DNA from: Manihot esculenta | Lineage: Eukaryota > Streptophyta > Magnoliopsida > Malpighiales > Euphorbiaceae | Assembly (NCBI RefSeq): GCF_001659605.2 | Contig: NC_035170.2 | Coordinates: 9,600,539 to 9,664,538 of the forward strand | Direction of reading: 5' to 3' | DNA length: 64,000 nt | In this document: positions 46,201 through 59,250 of the stretch, piece by piece | How positions within the stretch are numbered: the first letter of the stretch is position 1 | How the letters are laid out: every line of letters begins with the position of its first letter | The notes under the pieces: generated by a model | Database searches by the model: none | What the model saw: the letters and a program-made list of their open reading frames with translations, nothing else | What the model was told of the DNA's origin: nothing | Position numbers and translations under genes: made by a program

Positions 46201-49074
46201 CTGATCTTCAGAACCGATTGCGAGGCAGTGGTCATGGAATTGCAGCTGCAAGGATGGATGCAAAATTAAATGTTGCAGGGTGGATTTCTGAGCAAATGGG
46301 TGGCATAAGGTTGGAATGCTTTCTCTTTGGCTTCATCTTATTCCCAGTTTCATTTTTCCATAATTTATTATACTCTTTCCACTCAAAGAATCTGGGATTT
46401 CAATATATGTGGTAACTTAGCAGTGGATCACACTTTTGTTGCAATCAAGTTTATGACCATGTCTAATGGCTTTTCATGTAATAATAATAAAAAAGGATCG
46501 GCTTATTATATTTTTTTGCTGTAGTGAAGATCTAATGATATACCATACTGATAATTTGAATGCCTGGTATACCTATAGCTACCTTGAGTTTTTACAAGGC
46601 TTGGAGGAGAGAGTTGATCAAGATTGGTCTGGAGTTTCTTCATCTCTTGAGGAAATTCGGGCATCCTTGTTATCAAGGAATGGCTGTTTGATAAACTTGA
46701 CTGCTGATGGGAAAAACCTTGAAAACACAGAAAAGTTTGTTGGCAAGTTTCTTGACTTGCTTCCTAGTAACTCTGTTGCTGAAACTGCCACTTGGAATGC
46801 TCGAATTTCACCTGAAAATGAAGCTATTGTGATACCTACCCAGGTTTTATTTGGTTTTGTTTATTTATTGTTTAATGTTTGGTATTCATTATCTGTCTTC
46901 TTTAAAGTAACCTAATTTGTTTTCACCTTCTACAGGTTAACTATGTTGGCAAAGCTGCTAACATCTATGACACTGGCTATCAGCTTAGTGGGAGCGCTTA
47001 TGTTATTTCAAAGCACATTAGTAATACATGGTTGTGGGACCGCGTGCGTGTAAGTGGTGGAGCATATGGAGGGTTTTGCGATTTTGATACTCACTCAGGT
47101 GCAGTAATGTGCTATAATGCTGGGCGTAGACTTCCGCTTGCCATTTTTATCTAATTGATGAATTTTGTTTGTGTTTTCCTTCACAGGTGTATTCTCCTTC
47201 TTATCCTATCGGGACCCTAACTTGCTGAAGACACTCAATGTCTATGATGGAACTGGTGATTTTCTGCGCGAGTTAGAAATGGACGATGATACTCTTACTA
47301 AAGCAATTATTGGGACCATTGGAGATGTGGATGCTTATCAACTGCCAGATGCTAAGGGTTATAGTAGGTATGTTGACAATTGTTTTGGTTCCTTGTCTTT
47401 GCCTCACTGTTTTGATATCATTGAACTTTCATTATTGAAATGGGAAGGTAAGTGGCATTCTGAACTTATCGCCCTACTCTACATTTGTGGCTCTTTTTCT
47501 TTTTGTCCAATAACTGGTCTACACACCCAGTTGCAAACAGTGTTTTGTGCCTTGGAACTAGCAAGGAAACCAAATTTGTTTCTTTCTTTCTCCTCTTATG
47601 TTCTCTTCCATATTTTCTTCTTGGTTTCAGAGTCTCTTTTCCATATACATATGTTTAATTCATAGTTGCAGTTGCATAAGAAACGAGGTTTGTGTGCAAC
47701 TATTCAAATTTCTTTTGAAAAAATTGTGAAATCATTAAATTATTTAGTTGAGATTCATTGAATTATCCCTATAACTAATGAATATATATACATCAAATAA
47801 AGACATCGAATCCATTTAGCGAAATAATATGGGCTAGAATTTTTAGGAACTGTGCTCTCTCTGCTTTTATCCCCTTGTTTATGCAATAATGACGAGTGCT
47901 GATTGGTTGTATTTATTGCTTTTTCAGTTTGTTACGGTATTTGATGGGCATCACTGAAGAAGAAAGAAAAATGAGAAGGGAAGAGATATTATCAACCAGG
48001 TAAACAGGTTTTTTATTATCTATTTTGCTCTAGTTCAATTTCTGCAATAAGAGGACAGAAAACTTCCATTATATATATATAAAAAAAGATGTTGCTTTTT
48101 TTTTTTTGGGTTTGGGGGGGGGGGGTAAGGAATGAGGATGGTGGGGCCTGTGAGAGGATTTTGCAGTGGGATTGGGGCTGGCTCATAATTGATTTGGATG
48201 GTAGTTGTGACAAGAAGCTTAAAGTATTCAGGTTCTGCATACCCCTCATACCTTCAATATTGTGCAAGACTCCACCGGGGTAATAGATATGTTGGGTTAG
48301 ATAAGAAACTACATTAAGCTCTTTATTAAAATAGAGTAAATTGATATATATGCATAGTTCTATGTTAAGCTCTTTTACATCAATAATATATATATATATA
48401 TATATATATAATGCTTATTAAAAATTGTGGATATGTTTAGTTTGCATTTCTAAATCATTCAATTAAATTGTTGCTATATTTTGTGAAATCAATCTATTTT
48501 AGCCATTTTGTTGAAAAATCATAGGTCAACTTGTTTTACCTTCAAACATTTATATTGTTTAGTTAGTATAATTTTGACTATATATATTATTTAGTCTTTG
48601 TAATTTTTAATACACATACTACTTAGACTCTCAAATTAATGTTAGAACAAATTGACTAACGTGTCATTGATGAAAGACTAGATAACTTGATTTTACAAAA
48701 TATAAAGACATTTAAATTTAGTGATTTAAAAATAGGGACTAAGTAGTTAATTTGTTAAATTCAGAGAGCTAATAGTAATTATTTACCCTATTCAAAATGA
48801 GGATTAGATGGACAACAGAATAGAGGTTGCTCGTTGCCACCATATACAACTTGAATGATATTTTATATTTTGAAGAATGCATTTAAGCGCCTTTTTGCAA
48901 GCTCTTTTATCTCCCTCACCTTTTCTCTGCAGTTTGAAGGACTTCAAGGAATTTGCTGATGCCATTGATGCAGTTAAGAATAAAGGGGTTGTGGTCGCTG
49001 TAGCCTCTTCGGAGGATGTTGAGGCTGCAAACAATGAGCGCTCTAACTTTTTCCAAGTGAAGAAAGCCCTTTAG
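34295..49074 (+). CDS. PREP1: Presequence protease 1, chloroplastic/mitochondrial (M16C zinc peptidase)
   Basis: This is a spliced gene; my exons add up to 1,082 aa, close to the Arabidopsis PREP length of about 1,080. The N terminus (about 1-90) is rich in Ser, Arg and Ala with few acids, a dual organelle targeting peptide. The inverted zinc motif HILEH (residues 164-168; 36,220-36,234) starts the catalytic M16 domain. The distal zinc ligand is Glu264 in FNEMKG, exactly 100 residues after the first His, the spacing known for this family. Later blocks include LGTPASPLRK, the charged hinge around residues 570-640 and SGGAYGGF near residue 940. The enzyme degrades cleaved transit peptides and other short unstructured peptides in the mitochondrial matrix and chloroplast stroma. 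No coding lesion is seen. Confidence 0.96.
38951..39783. mobile_element. Non-autonomous inverted-repeat element in PREP1 intron 6
   Basis: The ends are inverted repeats of about 45 bp: AATTTTATTTGTGATCACT at the left matches the reverse complement of the right end AATGATCATAAATAAAATT, and the similarity continues (TTTTCACCAA on both sides). The ~830-bp unit has no ORF. No clear target duplication is visible, so the superfamily (possibly Mutator-like) is open. Confidence 0.6.
43018..43310 (+). mobile_element. Decayed TRIM-like mini retrotransposon in PREP1 intron 11
   Basis: A short LTR-like stretch starting TGTTATAGATATAGC (43,018) is followed by a degenerate tRNA-Met primer site TGGTATTAGAACC (43,094-43,106). 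Then comes about 130 bp without coding potential, a purine tract GAGGGGAGAG (43,229-43,238) and a second LTR-like start TGTTAGAGATTATATAAAAG at 43,239. This is the layout of terminal-repeat retrotransposons in miniature. Divergence between ends shows it is old. Confidence 0.55.
48386..48411. repeat. (TA)n microsatellite in PREP1 intron 18
   Basis: About 12 uninterrupted TA units. A short G run (about 48,114-48,125) lies in the same intron. Both are likely length-variable. Confidence 0.9.
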
Positions 49075-49690
49075 AGCCCCAAAGGTTACATTTTCTTTGC
49101 ATAATTATTGTACTGTACTATTCTATACCAAATGAAATGCTCAAAATTAATTTACCAATTTTTTCATAGTTTTGAACAAATTAACAGAAGAGAAGAAAAT
49201 AGAGTTAAGCCTACCACAGGGATGCTTAAGAGTTTATTTGCATCTCCACTGTAATTTATGAACTCCTTGACCATGAGCTTAAGGCAAGGGACTGTTGCTT
49301 GTGCTTCTTTTATCTTCGCTCTTCTTTTAGTAATAAGAAATTATCCCAAAGGCTTTTGCTGTTCAAATTGCAACATGTTCTCTGCTTCCATGCGTAATTA
49401 ACACTCGGGAATCCTGTTTTCTTGATGCATGCATTTAATGACATTGGATGTAAGGTTAAAGCTTGAATTGAGATATTTGGTTGATTAGATGGCGAGAACA
49501 TCAACTCTCTGGTTTCAAACTGATTCTTACTTCGTCACGAGGATTCAGAGTTAAATTTTCTTTCCTCATTCAGTGGAGAGCTAAAATAGCATGTGAAATC
49601 AAGTTGCATCTTTTTACATATATAAAGACATGAAAAAAAGGGGAGAAAAAAAAAAAGAAGAAAAAGGGTAAATCCACGTGATATGGTTGA
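49075..49690 (+). other. PREP1 3' UTR and downstream spacer
   Basis: AT-rich sequence after the PREP1 stop codon, likely containing the 3' UTR. No unambiguous AATAAA signal is placed close to the stop. No further gene is seen. Confidence 0.4.
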
Positions 49691-50620
49691 TAAATTTTTA
49701 TTTTCAAAGATAAAAGATTAATTTGTTAAGAGAGTCAAAGTCCAAGATTACAAACACATCCAAATGAAGGATAGACACATCCAAAAACAAATAAAAAAGC
49801 TCAAAGGCTAGCAAGTCCAGCCTGCACAACATAAAGAAACCTCTAGAAACCCTAGCAAGCAAGAATCGGGTAGGACTCGATTCAATAACAAACAATCTGA
49901 GGAGTTGTAAAAGTGTCGCTGGATCCAAATCTCGCTGGAGAAGAAAAATGTTGTCGATGCTCATGCAACAACCAAATGAAGGCGTTTATCTTAACATCTA
50001 ACACTAAGAAAGCAAACCTAGGGGGAGGCAGGGAACGTTCAAAGTACATGTCGACAGATTTGAGGCATAAAAAATAAGGGCGACGACAGATTTAAGCTAT
50101 AAAAAATGAAGGCAGCTATTAAAAACGAAGGCATCGAGTAGAGTCCTTCAATATTTCATTGGGCTTTGAGGGACTGGGTGGATATCGAAGAACCATTGAA
50201 AACATCCTCAAGAATACATGATTAGAAAAAGAACTCTTCGATCTAAATGTGACAACAAAGGCATGAAGAACACCAAAGTCCTATCCTGACTTCAAAGCTA
50301 TAGAAGGATTGCCTCAGCATGTATCGGTGAGGTTTATGTAAGATGTTGGAGCTCTTATTATCTGCATGCAGAGCAATCTCTCATAAGAGATGATCAAAAC
50401 AAAAAAATAAAAATAAAAGTGGATCTAAAAGAACCCTCCAAGATGACCACCGATCTACAAAAATGAAATAAAAGGAAAACTAAAGACAAAAAGAAAAGAA
50501 AACCACCGGGAGATGGGAGAATCGAAATCCACTCTCTGGGTAGGAGGAGGGAAAGTTATCTTCTGCCCAAACGAGACAAAAAGAGATTGGTCAATGACAG
50601 CAAAAAGAGAAACTTTCTTT
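49690..50620. other. Less AT-rich island, possible retroelement remnant
   Basis: About 930 bp of balanced composition between AT-rich blocks. On the minus strand it holds an open frame (49,964-49,704) of no recognised family and otherwise short frames only. Oligo-A runs border it on both sides (49,634-49,658 and 50,635-50,648). It may be the 3' part of a LINE or another decayed element; I cannot identify it. Confidence 0.3.
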
Positions 50621-52244
50621 AAAAAAATAATGGCAAAAAAAAAAAAAGAAGAGTTACAATAATAAGAGTATATGTGTGCATAAATGGTTGATAAGGTTGT
50701 AATTTCTTGTCAAAGCATGTTTATTTTTGCCTACGTATAATCTAGTTTATTTTCTTTTTTTTTTTTCAAATTAGTTTAGAACTTTTAATAATTTAATGTT
50801 ATTTTTTTAACAAATTTAATATTAAAATTTAGAATTCAACTTTTTAGGTTGACTAAAGAAATTAAAAAATTAAAAATTAAAAGGGATCGAGGATTCTTTT
50901 CTTCTGCTAATCGAAAATTTTGAATTAATCTAAAAATTAAAAATTGACCAAGCTAAATAATTACCTGGATAAGCCTTATGTTGAATATTGAAGTACTCAA
51001 CTATCCCTCGCTCATTTGTGATCCTTTCATTAATAATTTTCACTTTAAAAAAATCACTATTTCTGAAAAAAAAATATATTTAAATTCCAAATAAAATATA
51101 TAATTTATTTAATAAAATATTTATGTGAAATCTCTGTTGATATCAACTTTTTCATTCACTATTTTTAAATATATATTTACATTAATTTTAAATATATAAT
51201 ACAATTATATTATAAAAAATACTTCAACATTTTTTTATTATAATGATTATAATGTATACGTCATAATTTACTTCCATAATAAACTATTAAAATTATTATA
51301 TTATATATAAAAAATTTAATATAGAATTAACTCAATTAATTTTTTATTTATTATTTATACAAAATAAACTGATTTATGATAATAAAAAATTCAAAAAAAA
51401 TATAAATCACAGAAAAATAATAACTAAGGAAAATAAAATATTACAATTGATAATCTAATCTCTATATTACAATTGATAAGCCTCGTTATATTTTACGATT
51501 AAATTTAAATAAAAAATCAATTAAATTAAAATATTAAATAATAATAAATTTATTTTGAGACTTTTTATTTCATTAATATTTTTAATTTTCATTAATTAAA
51601 TATAACTTCTCATTTTCATTTTTATTTAAAAATATAAATTTATTATTTTAATAATTATCTAATATTTGATCATGTTATTTTAATAATTCTAATTTTGAAA
51701 TTAATCTAGTTATATTTTCATTTATTTAGATACTTCTTTTAGATTTTTTTAACAAACTCTAAAATTAATTTAAATATAAAATATTTAATTTATATCATTA
51801 TTTAAAAAATAACATTATTATATTTTGTATATCCATTAAAATTTTCTTAATTAACTATAAAAATAATTTAAATAATATATTATCCCATAATAATTTTTTA
51901 TGTATAAATCTGTAAAATAGAAAAGAATATCAAATGGATTGACTTGACAATCTCTCCGATATTTAAATTAGTATGTGTGATGAATAAATTATAAAATTAA
52001 CAATTGGGAAGAATAATGCATCTGAATATAGAGACTATAAATTTTTTATGTAATATATGATAGAATTTAAATATTATTAGGAGAAGATAATAGATTTTCA
52101 TTTAGAATATAAAATTTTAAATAGAATAAAATATGCAATTGTAAAATTATCAACTGTTTAAATAATTAAAAATTATTCTAAATAATTTGAAAATTAGAGT
52201 ATTATAGAAAATCTCATTATTTTTCTCTTCACTTTTATATAAGG
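50621..52244. other. AT-rich intergenic sequence
   Basis: No ORF, RNA gene or clear repeat was seen. Confidence 0.6.
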
Positions 52245-52252
52245 AGTATTTG

Positions 52253-52681
52253 TAGGGTATTCGGTTCAAACCGAAAAAATCAATCGAATCGAATTAATTT
52301 AAAAATTCGGTTCGATTTTTAATTTTAAAAATTTCGGTTATTTAGGTTTGGTTCAATTTTGATCAGAAAAAAATTGAAAAAATCAAACCAAACCGATTTA
52401 TTGATAATAATATATTATTTTCACTAATATAGAAAAATTAAATCATATTTAAGTTAAAATATTTTAATTAAATTTTAAAATATTAAAAATAAAGTGTAAA
52501 AAATAAAAAATTTATTAAAAATCAAAACCGATCAAACCAAACCGAATCGAACTGAATCAAATCGATTCAGTTTGATTCGGTTTTTGATCAAAATCAATTC
52601 GATTTGATTTTTATAAATACTAAAATTTTGATTTTCGATTCGATTCGGTTTTAAATCGAACCGACCGAATGATCACTCCTA
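52253..52681. mobile_element. hAT-like MITE, copy 3, with 8-bp target duplication
   Basis: A 429-bp non-coding unit flanked by the direct repeat AGTATTTG (52,245-52,252 and 52,682-52,689). Ends are imperfect inverted repeats: TAGGGTATTCGGTT at the left and, read on the other strand, TAGGAGTGATCATTCGGTCG at the right. An 8-bp duplication and TAGGG-type ends are typical of hAT transposons. It is the best preserved of three copies in the window and has no transposase, so it would depend on an autonomous element elsewhere. Confidence 0.75.
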
Positions 52682-52689
52682 AGTATTTG

Positions 52690-55600
52690 GGAAAAAAATT
52701 AAATGTTTATGATAATTTATATTTATATTGAACACTTTAAGTTAAATCTTTACCATCATAGTCAAAACAACTAAATTAAATTTGAAAAAAATTAATAATA
52801 AATTATAATATAGACTTTAAAATTATTAATAAAATATATTATATTTAATAAATAAATTGATATTATATAAAATATTTCACATAATAATATATATTAAAAT
52901 ATTTTATTGAATGTTTTTTTTTTCAATGAGAATTGAGAATTGAAGAAATAGAATATGAAACCTCTTAAATTTATTCAGATACATTAAGTATATTTTATTG
53001 AATGTTTATATTAATATTATAAATTATATGCATATTTTTATAAAATTTATCTTATTAAAAATATTTTAAATAAAATGAAATATTATATATTTTAAATAGT
53101 AAAATTTTATTTTTTATATGTTAAGTTTTTATTAATAATGTGAGATTAATAAAAAATAATATTGTTATAATAAAAATACATATTTAAAAACTATTTATTA
53201 GTCAAATAAAACTTTAAGAATTATATTATAATTTAATATTAATTTTTTTTAAATTAATAAAGGGCATCTCTCATATTCACATGTAGTTGAGTTTACAAAT
53301 ACTTCCCACTAATTCTCTTTTATCCACTCAAATTCATAGAAAAAATATTTTGTGGTTCAACTCCTTTTTATATTGAAGTATTTTTATTTTATTTATAAAC
53401 CTTCCTAAATTTAAAAAAAGAAAAAAAAAAAAAAAAGCAAGCATGAGCTTGATTATTGAATGGATGAAGATTGAAAATAAAATTATTTAAATTTTTTTCT
53501 TATAAAATCATTCAGCCAAATGAGAGGTATGTGTTGGACTTTTTATCTTTTCTATGGACCTAAATTTATTCTTGACTCATTTTCTGAGTCATTCCACTAA
53601 ATCTGACCTACTCAATTTCATTTAAACCAATAACATAAATGAATTTATATTATTGAATCAGTTTAAATATTAATAAATATAATTTTTTTGTAATTATTGA
53701 TTATAAATATTGTAATAATAATATCACTAGTAAATCAAGAATCATGATTCTTGTAGTTTAAAAAATTAATTACTTATCGGATCTGCTTTGATAAAATTAA
53801 AAATTAACAATCAATCTAATTGATTGAAATGGCGAAGTTAAATATAATTTATTATTATAATTTAGTTATTTTAAATTTATTAAACTAATTATTGATTTTC
53901 TGTCTAATTAATGTAAATATAATAAGTATAACTAATTTTTCAAGTAGTGAGAATCATACTTCATTTATTAGAATTAATATTATCACAATACTTATAATTT
54001 ATAACTATATAAACGTTGCTTAAAAAAATATATATATTGAAAAATGAGTTAAATTGATCAAAATGAATAAATAAATCGAATCAAAATTAAAAATCAAATC
54101 AAATTGAAATTTTAATTTGAGATATATTTATTAAAAAAATTAGAGGATAATTGTTAAAATTCATAAAATTTAATTTTTTTAATAAGTATCAGTTATATTA
54201 AAATATTAATTTTTAGTGCCTGTTAATCACTTGATATTTCTATTAAATTTAACAATTAAACTTACCAGTAGAATATAAATAGATTTAGATGGTTAGTTTA
54301 GAGTATATTAATTATTTTTTATAATTTATTATATATTTATTAAAATGTGAATAGTTTAATTTTTTTAATTATTTTTTTAAATTTTAATTGTATTTTTCAA
54401 TTAGTGGAATAAGTATTATGAAAATAGGATTAGGTGGGGATTTAGTGAATTGACCCAACATGCAACATTTCTATTTACCATTAATTAAAATAAATAAATA
54501 AATAAAATGCACTTTCATTAATTTTTTTTACTTTAAACTCTATAATTTATTTTAAAGTTTATATTTTAGTTTTATGTCGTGATATCGTGTTATTAATAAA
54601 TAATAATAATTTTAAAATTTTATGTTAAGATAAAATTTATATTATAAAATATTATTTTAATAAAAAATTAAACAAATATCTTAAAATAAAATATAGATTT
54701 TAAAGTGAAAAATCGATAAAAATTCATTATATATTTTTTAAAAAATATTTGTTAAATGATTTCCATGTAATTTTGGCTATTCTATAATAGAGCTGGATTG
54801 GTAGGGAGTAGCTTAAAAAAAACAAACAAAAGAAAGTATGCAAATCCAAATATAGTTTTTTTTTTAAATTTATAATTTAATTCTTAGGTATTATTATTAT
54901 TAATAAGTTAATTCTTACATTTTCAGAAATTTATTAAAACGTTATTATCTTTTTAAAAAGTTAATTTTTTTTTGTAAACTTTTAATTATTTAAAACATTA
55001 TAATTAATATAATATATATTTGAAGGAAATGTTAGTAGACAATGGTAAAAAAATTGGTGTTAGACACCGTTTTTAAAATTTTTATTTTACAATCTTTAAA
55101 ATTAAATAAATTTTTTTAAAACTTTAATTTTTAAAATTATGATAATAAAAATTTATTTTTAATATATAATTCAGTAAAAAATATAAAAAAATAAAATAAA
55201 ATAAAATAAAAAGTATTTTTATTTATTTATAAAGGTACAAATTATTTATAATTGAAAAAATAGCTTTCATAAGCGATTATAAAAATTATGAAATAATATT
55301 AGATTTAAATATCAAACTTACAACAATAAAAAATCTCATAAATAATATTTTTAATTACAATAAAATTTTTAGTAACTATAAAATCTTTTAAAATTTAAAT
55401 TCAAACAACACCAAAATATATGTTAAAATTATTATAATCTAAAAAATATAAGATAATGGTAGTTTACTTAAAATAGTTAACGTATTAATTTTAATTTATT
55501 GATATTAAAATTAAATCATATAATTTTTTTTATTTTAAAATTTGATTTAATTTATCTTTTTAATAAAATTAATGATAGTGTTTTTATAATTAAAAAATAT

Positions 55601-57140
55601 AATTATTTTAATGTATTAAATTAATGAATTTATTTAATTTAATTCAAAATTATTTTAAAATTAATTTAATTTTGATCGAAGACCATTTAAATTTACCAAT
55701 ACAACAATAATTAAAAAAAAAATCAATGCTTCCTTTTAAAAAATGAAAAAGGGTCACATAAATATATAATATTATACTTTTATAATTTTATTTATTTTAT
55801 TATTTCATATAAGTTAAAAAATATAATTTTTTTATTAACTTTCTAATTATATTTATTTTAAAAATATTAATTTTTATTAAATATTAAAAAATATTTTGAA
55901 TATTTATATAAAAAATAATACATAATGAAAATTTATTTTGAAAATAAAATAAAATAAAATTATAATAGTTAATTTATATATTATTATAATATAAAAAAAT
56001 AAACAAAAATTTATATAATGGAGGGAGTAATAAAGAAGGGTATTGATTGCTTTGATGACTCGTATGACTTTATTAACTTGTAAATTAGAAAATTTAATAA
56101 GTATAAAAAGGTAAATTATTTATTGCATTAATTTTTGTTTGTATGCAAAACTCCTGATTATATTAATAAAATTTTAGTATATCATTCTAAATAGAGAAAC
56201 GATTATATTTGATAGATTTTTTAGTCAAAATAATTATATCTGATAGATTTTTTAGTCAAAATATGAGCAATTAGAACAGTATTAAAATGACCCATTTAAC
56301 AAAAATATTAATTTTAGAGTCTAACAAAAATTTATAATCATTCAAAATCAAACATATATAAAATAATTTGGTAAAAATGCTCCTAAGTATTTGTCTAAAC
56401 CCCTACATAAGATAATTTAGTAAAAATACTCATATTTTTTTCTCATTTCTCGAGTATAAATCATTAGTCTCCCGAATAAAACCACGAAAGAAAACTTATA
56501 TGAGATAAAGGTCGAATAAGATTTCAAGATTGACGTCGTCGTTGCAATTCAAAAAATCCATAATAACTAGTAAATCTCCGTTAAATATTACCTTCCAAAA
56601 CAACTGAATCAATAAAATTTGAAGAAAAGTCAACCACAAAATAGATTTATGGCTCTTTCACATTAACGAAAAGCCTCATTCCAATCATTATCTATTGACT
56701 GAGAAACAACCATCACAATATAAAAAATTACGAAAAAATTTCATACAAGAACTAGGAGTTTTTATTTCCATCAAAAATAAAATATCTGGCTTGTAACTAG
56801 GAATCGAATCATTTAATGCAATAACTGTCTAAGGATTGCCGTCATAAATCTGGCAAAAAAGTCTATATATTCTGAAAATTAATGGGATTATACGTGGAAA
56901 ATATCTCAACTATACAAAAATCATAAGTGACAGATCGAAATATCTTTAGAACTCTCAATAGGGACAGTATAATTTTTTTCTTCATCAATAGCCGATTGAC
57001 TTAGATCGTTTTTCACGAGGAGTGAAAGCGAGAACATTGAGTTACAAAGAAATCACACAAGGAAACTTAATATTTTTTTAAAAAGTGTTTTATTGCATTA
57101 ATTATGTTGAATGAAATTCGATAAAAAAATTTTTTTAATA
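52690..57140. other. AT-rich intergenic sequence
   Basis: About 4.4 kb of strongly AT-rich DNA with many A/T runs. No gene, RNA or clear element was seen. A GTTAAATTGATCAAAATGAAT stretch near 54,045 faintly recalls the MITE family but is too short to assign. Confidence 0.6.
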
Positions 57141-57144
57141 TACC

Positions 57145-57255
57145 CCAATTGATATGATTCAATTTTAGTCATATATCTATTTTTTTTTAAATAAATTATC
57201 CCAAAAATTAGCTTTTTCTGTTAATGTGAAAAAAAAGGCAAACATGATTGATTTG
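57145..57255. repeat. Diverged direct repeat, copy 1
   Basis: About 110 bp resembling 58,345-58,465: both read ATAAATTAT..CAAAAATT.., then TTAATGTGA, then ACATGA.TGATTTGAT in the same order. Substitutions are frequent. Confidence 0.45.
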
Positions 57256-58344
57256 ATAAAAACGGTAATATCATTTTTCAAAATTGTTGAGAAAATAAAG
57301 AAAAAAAAAAAGGAAAAGACGAGTATAAAGAGGAAGGCGATTGAAAAGTGTTGCATGCGTCCTTGGTTTTTTTCCTTTTATTTCTATTTGTTGTGGTTTC
57401 TTTGGTTGCGTCGGATATTGTCTTGTGTCCTCCTTGTCTTTGAATCCGGAAAGGAAGGGTTTGTTGTTTGATTGTATAGTTTGATGTACTCTTTCATACT
57501 TAATTTTCATCACTATTTTTAAGCGTCCATCGCGGTTTGTTTATATTTTTTGTTAATTCTAGTTTTTTTTCAGTCATTAGTGTTACGTAAAATTTTTTTT
57601 TATTCAGTGAAACAAATAATTTTTGATTTTGAAAACTAATTTTGAGAGATTTTTGTATGTCGACGGTATTTTAGGGAGCTATCGCTACGTCCGATAATCA
57701 CTCTCCCTTTATCTCATATTACTGTGAGCTCCTTTCTATGTGGCCTTCTTAAATCTGACATTTCTGTGCGTCTGAGATTCTAAATTTTGGATGCTCATGC
57801 GAGTTTTGGTAATTTGATCTTTTTTTCTTTGTTGGTATTTTTTAATTTGGGTTTCATCTGGTGCAATCTGTGGATTTCTGTATTATCTTTGACGGGTCAT
57901 TTCAATTGCTGGGTTGGTCATTTTGATTGCTGGATTGGATTAAAGAGCTACTGATTTGATTTGCTTTTAAAAGACTTAATTACCCACAAGTGGCTGTTGA
58001 GGATGGAATTCTTTGCAGTACATTTGGCTCCAGAGCTTTGAAAGTGGAGCAGGTAAGAAAGTTACAAGGAAAGAAAATGATCCTCTCATATCATATAAGA
58101 GAAGTCCTGCAAATACTCCAACCTATCAACTCCATCAGGCACCATCTTTGACAGGGAGACATTGAAAGATCTGGTAAGATTCATAAACAAGAGAAACATC
58201 CATTTGGTGGGAAACAAAAATCCTTTTACTAAGAATTTCCAGCTCACTCCACGATGCTGCTGAAATTAAAGACCAAAATCCTCTTTTTTTTTTTTTCAAT
58301 ATATCTATAAATTGAGGCGAATAAGAAAGACATTTTATTAATAT
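57256..58344. other. Less AT-rich stretch between the two direct repeats, possible exon relic
   Basis: A short open stretch near 57,994-58,053 (VEDGILCSTFGSRALKVEQ) is followed by GTAAGAAAG, a good splice donor, and preceded by T-rich sequence. No start codon, second exon or known family could be tied to it. It may be a relic of a gene or retroelement. Confidence 0.2.
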
Positions 58345-58465
58345 ACTTATGTTTAGATTATTTAATTTGAGCCACATATATTTTTTTAATAAATTATTTC
58401 AAAAATTGACTTTTTTGGTTAATGTGAGAAATTAGCAAAGAAGAAAGACATGACTGATTTGATGG
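58345..58465. repeat. Diverged direct repeat, copy 2
   Basis: Partner of 57,145-57,255, about 1.2 kb apart in the same orientation. Confidence 0.45.
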
Positions 58466-58799
58466 ACGTCCACATAACAACAACCATCCTTTAGAGGACC
58501 ACTATACTTTAATTTCCTGTGATAGATCTTATTAGGATGTGGACTACAGCTTCTTTTGGATTTTAATGCTGGGAGTGATCTTCGGCTTTCGTGTGGCTGT
58601 ATCGTACCTTGAAACAAAGGCTACGATTTTCCAAGCCTGGATCCTAAGGTCAGAATTGAGCTATTTTATAAATTAAGGATATGTTATTTTATTATTATAT
58701 ATTTTTTCATTTTATAATTTTTATTTATTTTTTTCAATATATTAACATATAATTTTATTTTTAAAAATTTCTTAAAATATTTTTTTATATTTAATAAAA

Positions 58800-59250
58800 A
58801 TTTGATGGCAGCTGAATTTTTGTACCCGGTCTGAAGTCAGGCCCACGACAATAGCCAATTACTTAGAGGTTTCCAATCACTCTCGCAAATTGGATCCAGT
58901 TCGCTCAGCCTCGCAATCGAGCTTTATCTGAATTTTTGAATTAGGCCGGTCCAACTCTCACGGCCCGTCGAGTAAATCTTCTCTAGGCTCAATTTTGATC
59001 TTATCTTTTGGCCCAATCCAGAACCAGGAAGAAGTTCAGTCCATTCGTCTTGTGGGACCATTCGCATACACACTTGGAGAGAATCAGGGACTGTTACATA
59101 TGGAGCAGAAATTTAATATCCTCGTCCGATCGTATCAGTATGGCAGAGACAAGTGACCCAATAGAAACCATGCCGTTACACGTCAAGGACAAGCAATGAA
59201 AACAGATAAAAGGAAGGAAATACTCTCCTCTAAGAATAAGGTTTTTCTAA
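58800..59250. other. GC-richer island, unidentified
   Basis: About 450 bp of balanced composition between AT-rich blocks, with phrases such as GGCCCACGACAATAGCC and a 63-codon frame (59,008-59,199) that matches nothing I know. It could be a solo LTR fragment; this is not shown. Confidence 0.25.

Larger units (their letters stand above)
34295..49074 (+). other. PREP1: PREP1 exon map (19 exons)
   Basis: Exons by frame continuity and splice sites: 34295-34577, 34854-35037, 36198-36372, 36474-36606, 36714-36784, 37649-37732, 40030-40120, 41691-42211, 42298-42462, 42539-42757, 42844-42971, 45254-45443, 46031-46114, 46212-46309, 46579-46843, 46936-47098, 47187-47367, 47928-47999, 48933-49074 (stop TAG 49072-49074). 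All introns are GT-AG except intron 5, whose donor reads CAG|GCAATT (GC-AG). The sum is 3,249 nt, a multiple of three. The longest introns are 6 (2.3 kb), 7 (1.6 kb) and 11 (2.3 kb); introns 6 and 11 each hold a small mobile element. Confidence 0.9.

Noticed and set aside
46327..46524. Short open frames in PREP1 introns
   Set aside because: They have no domain and no codon bias, and they lie between splice sites that give a continuous protein.
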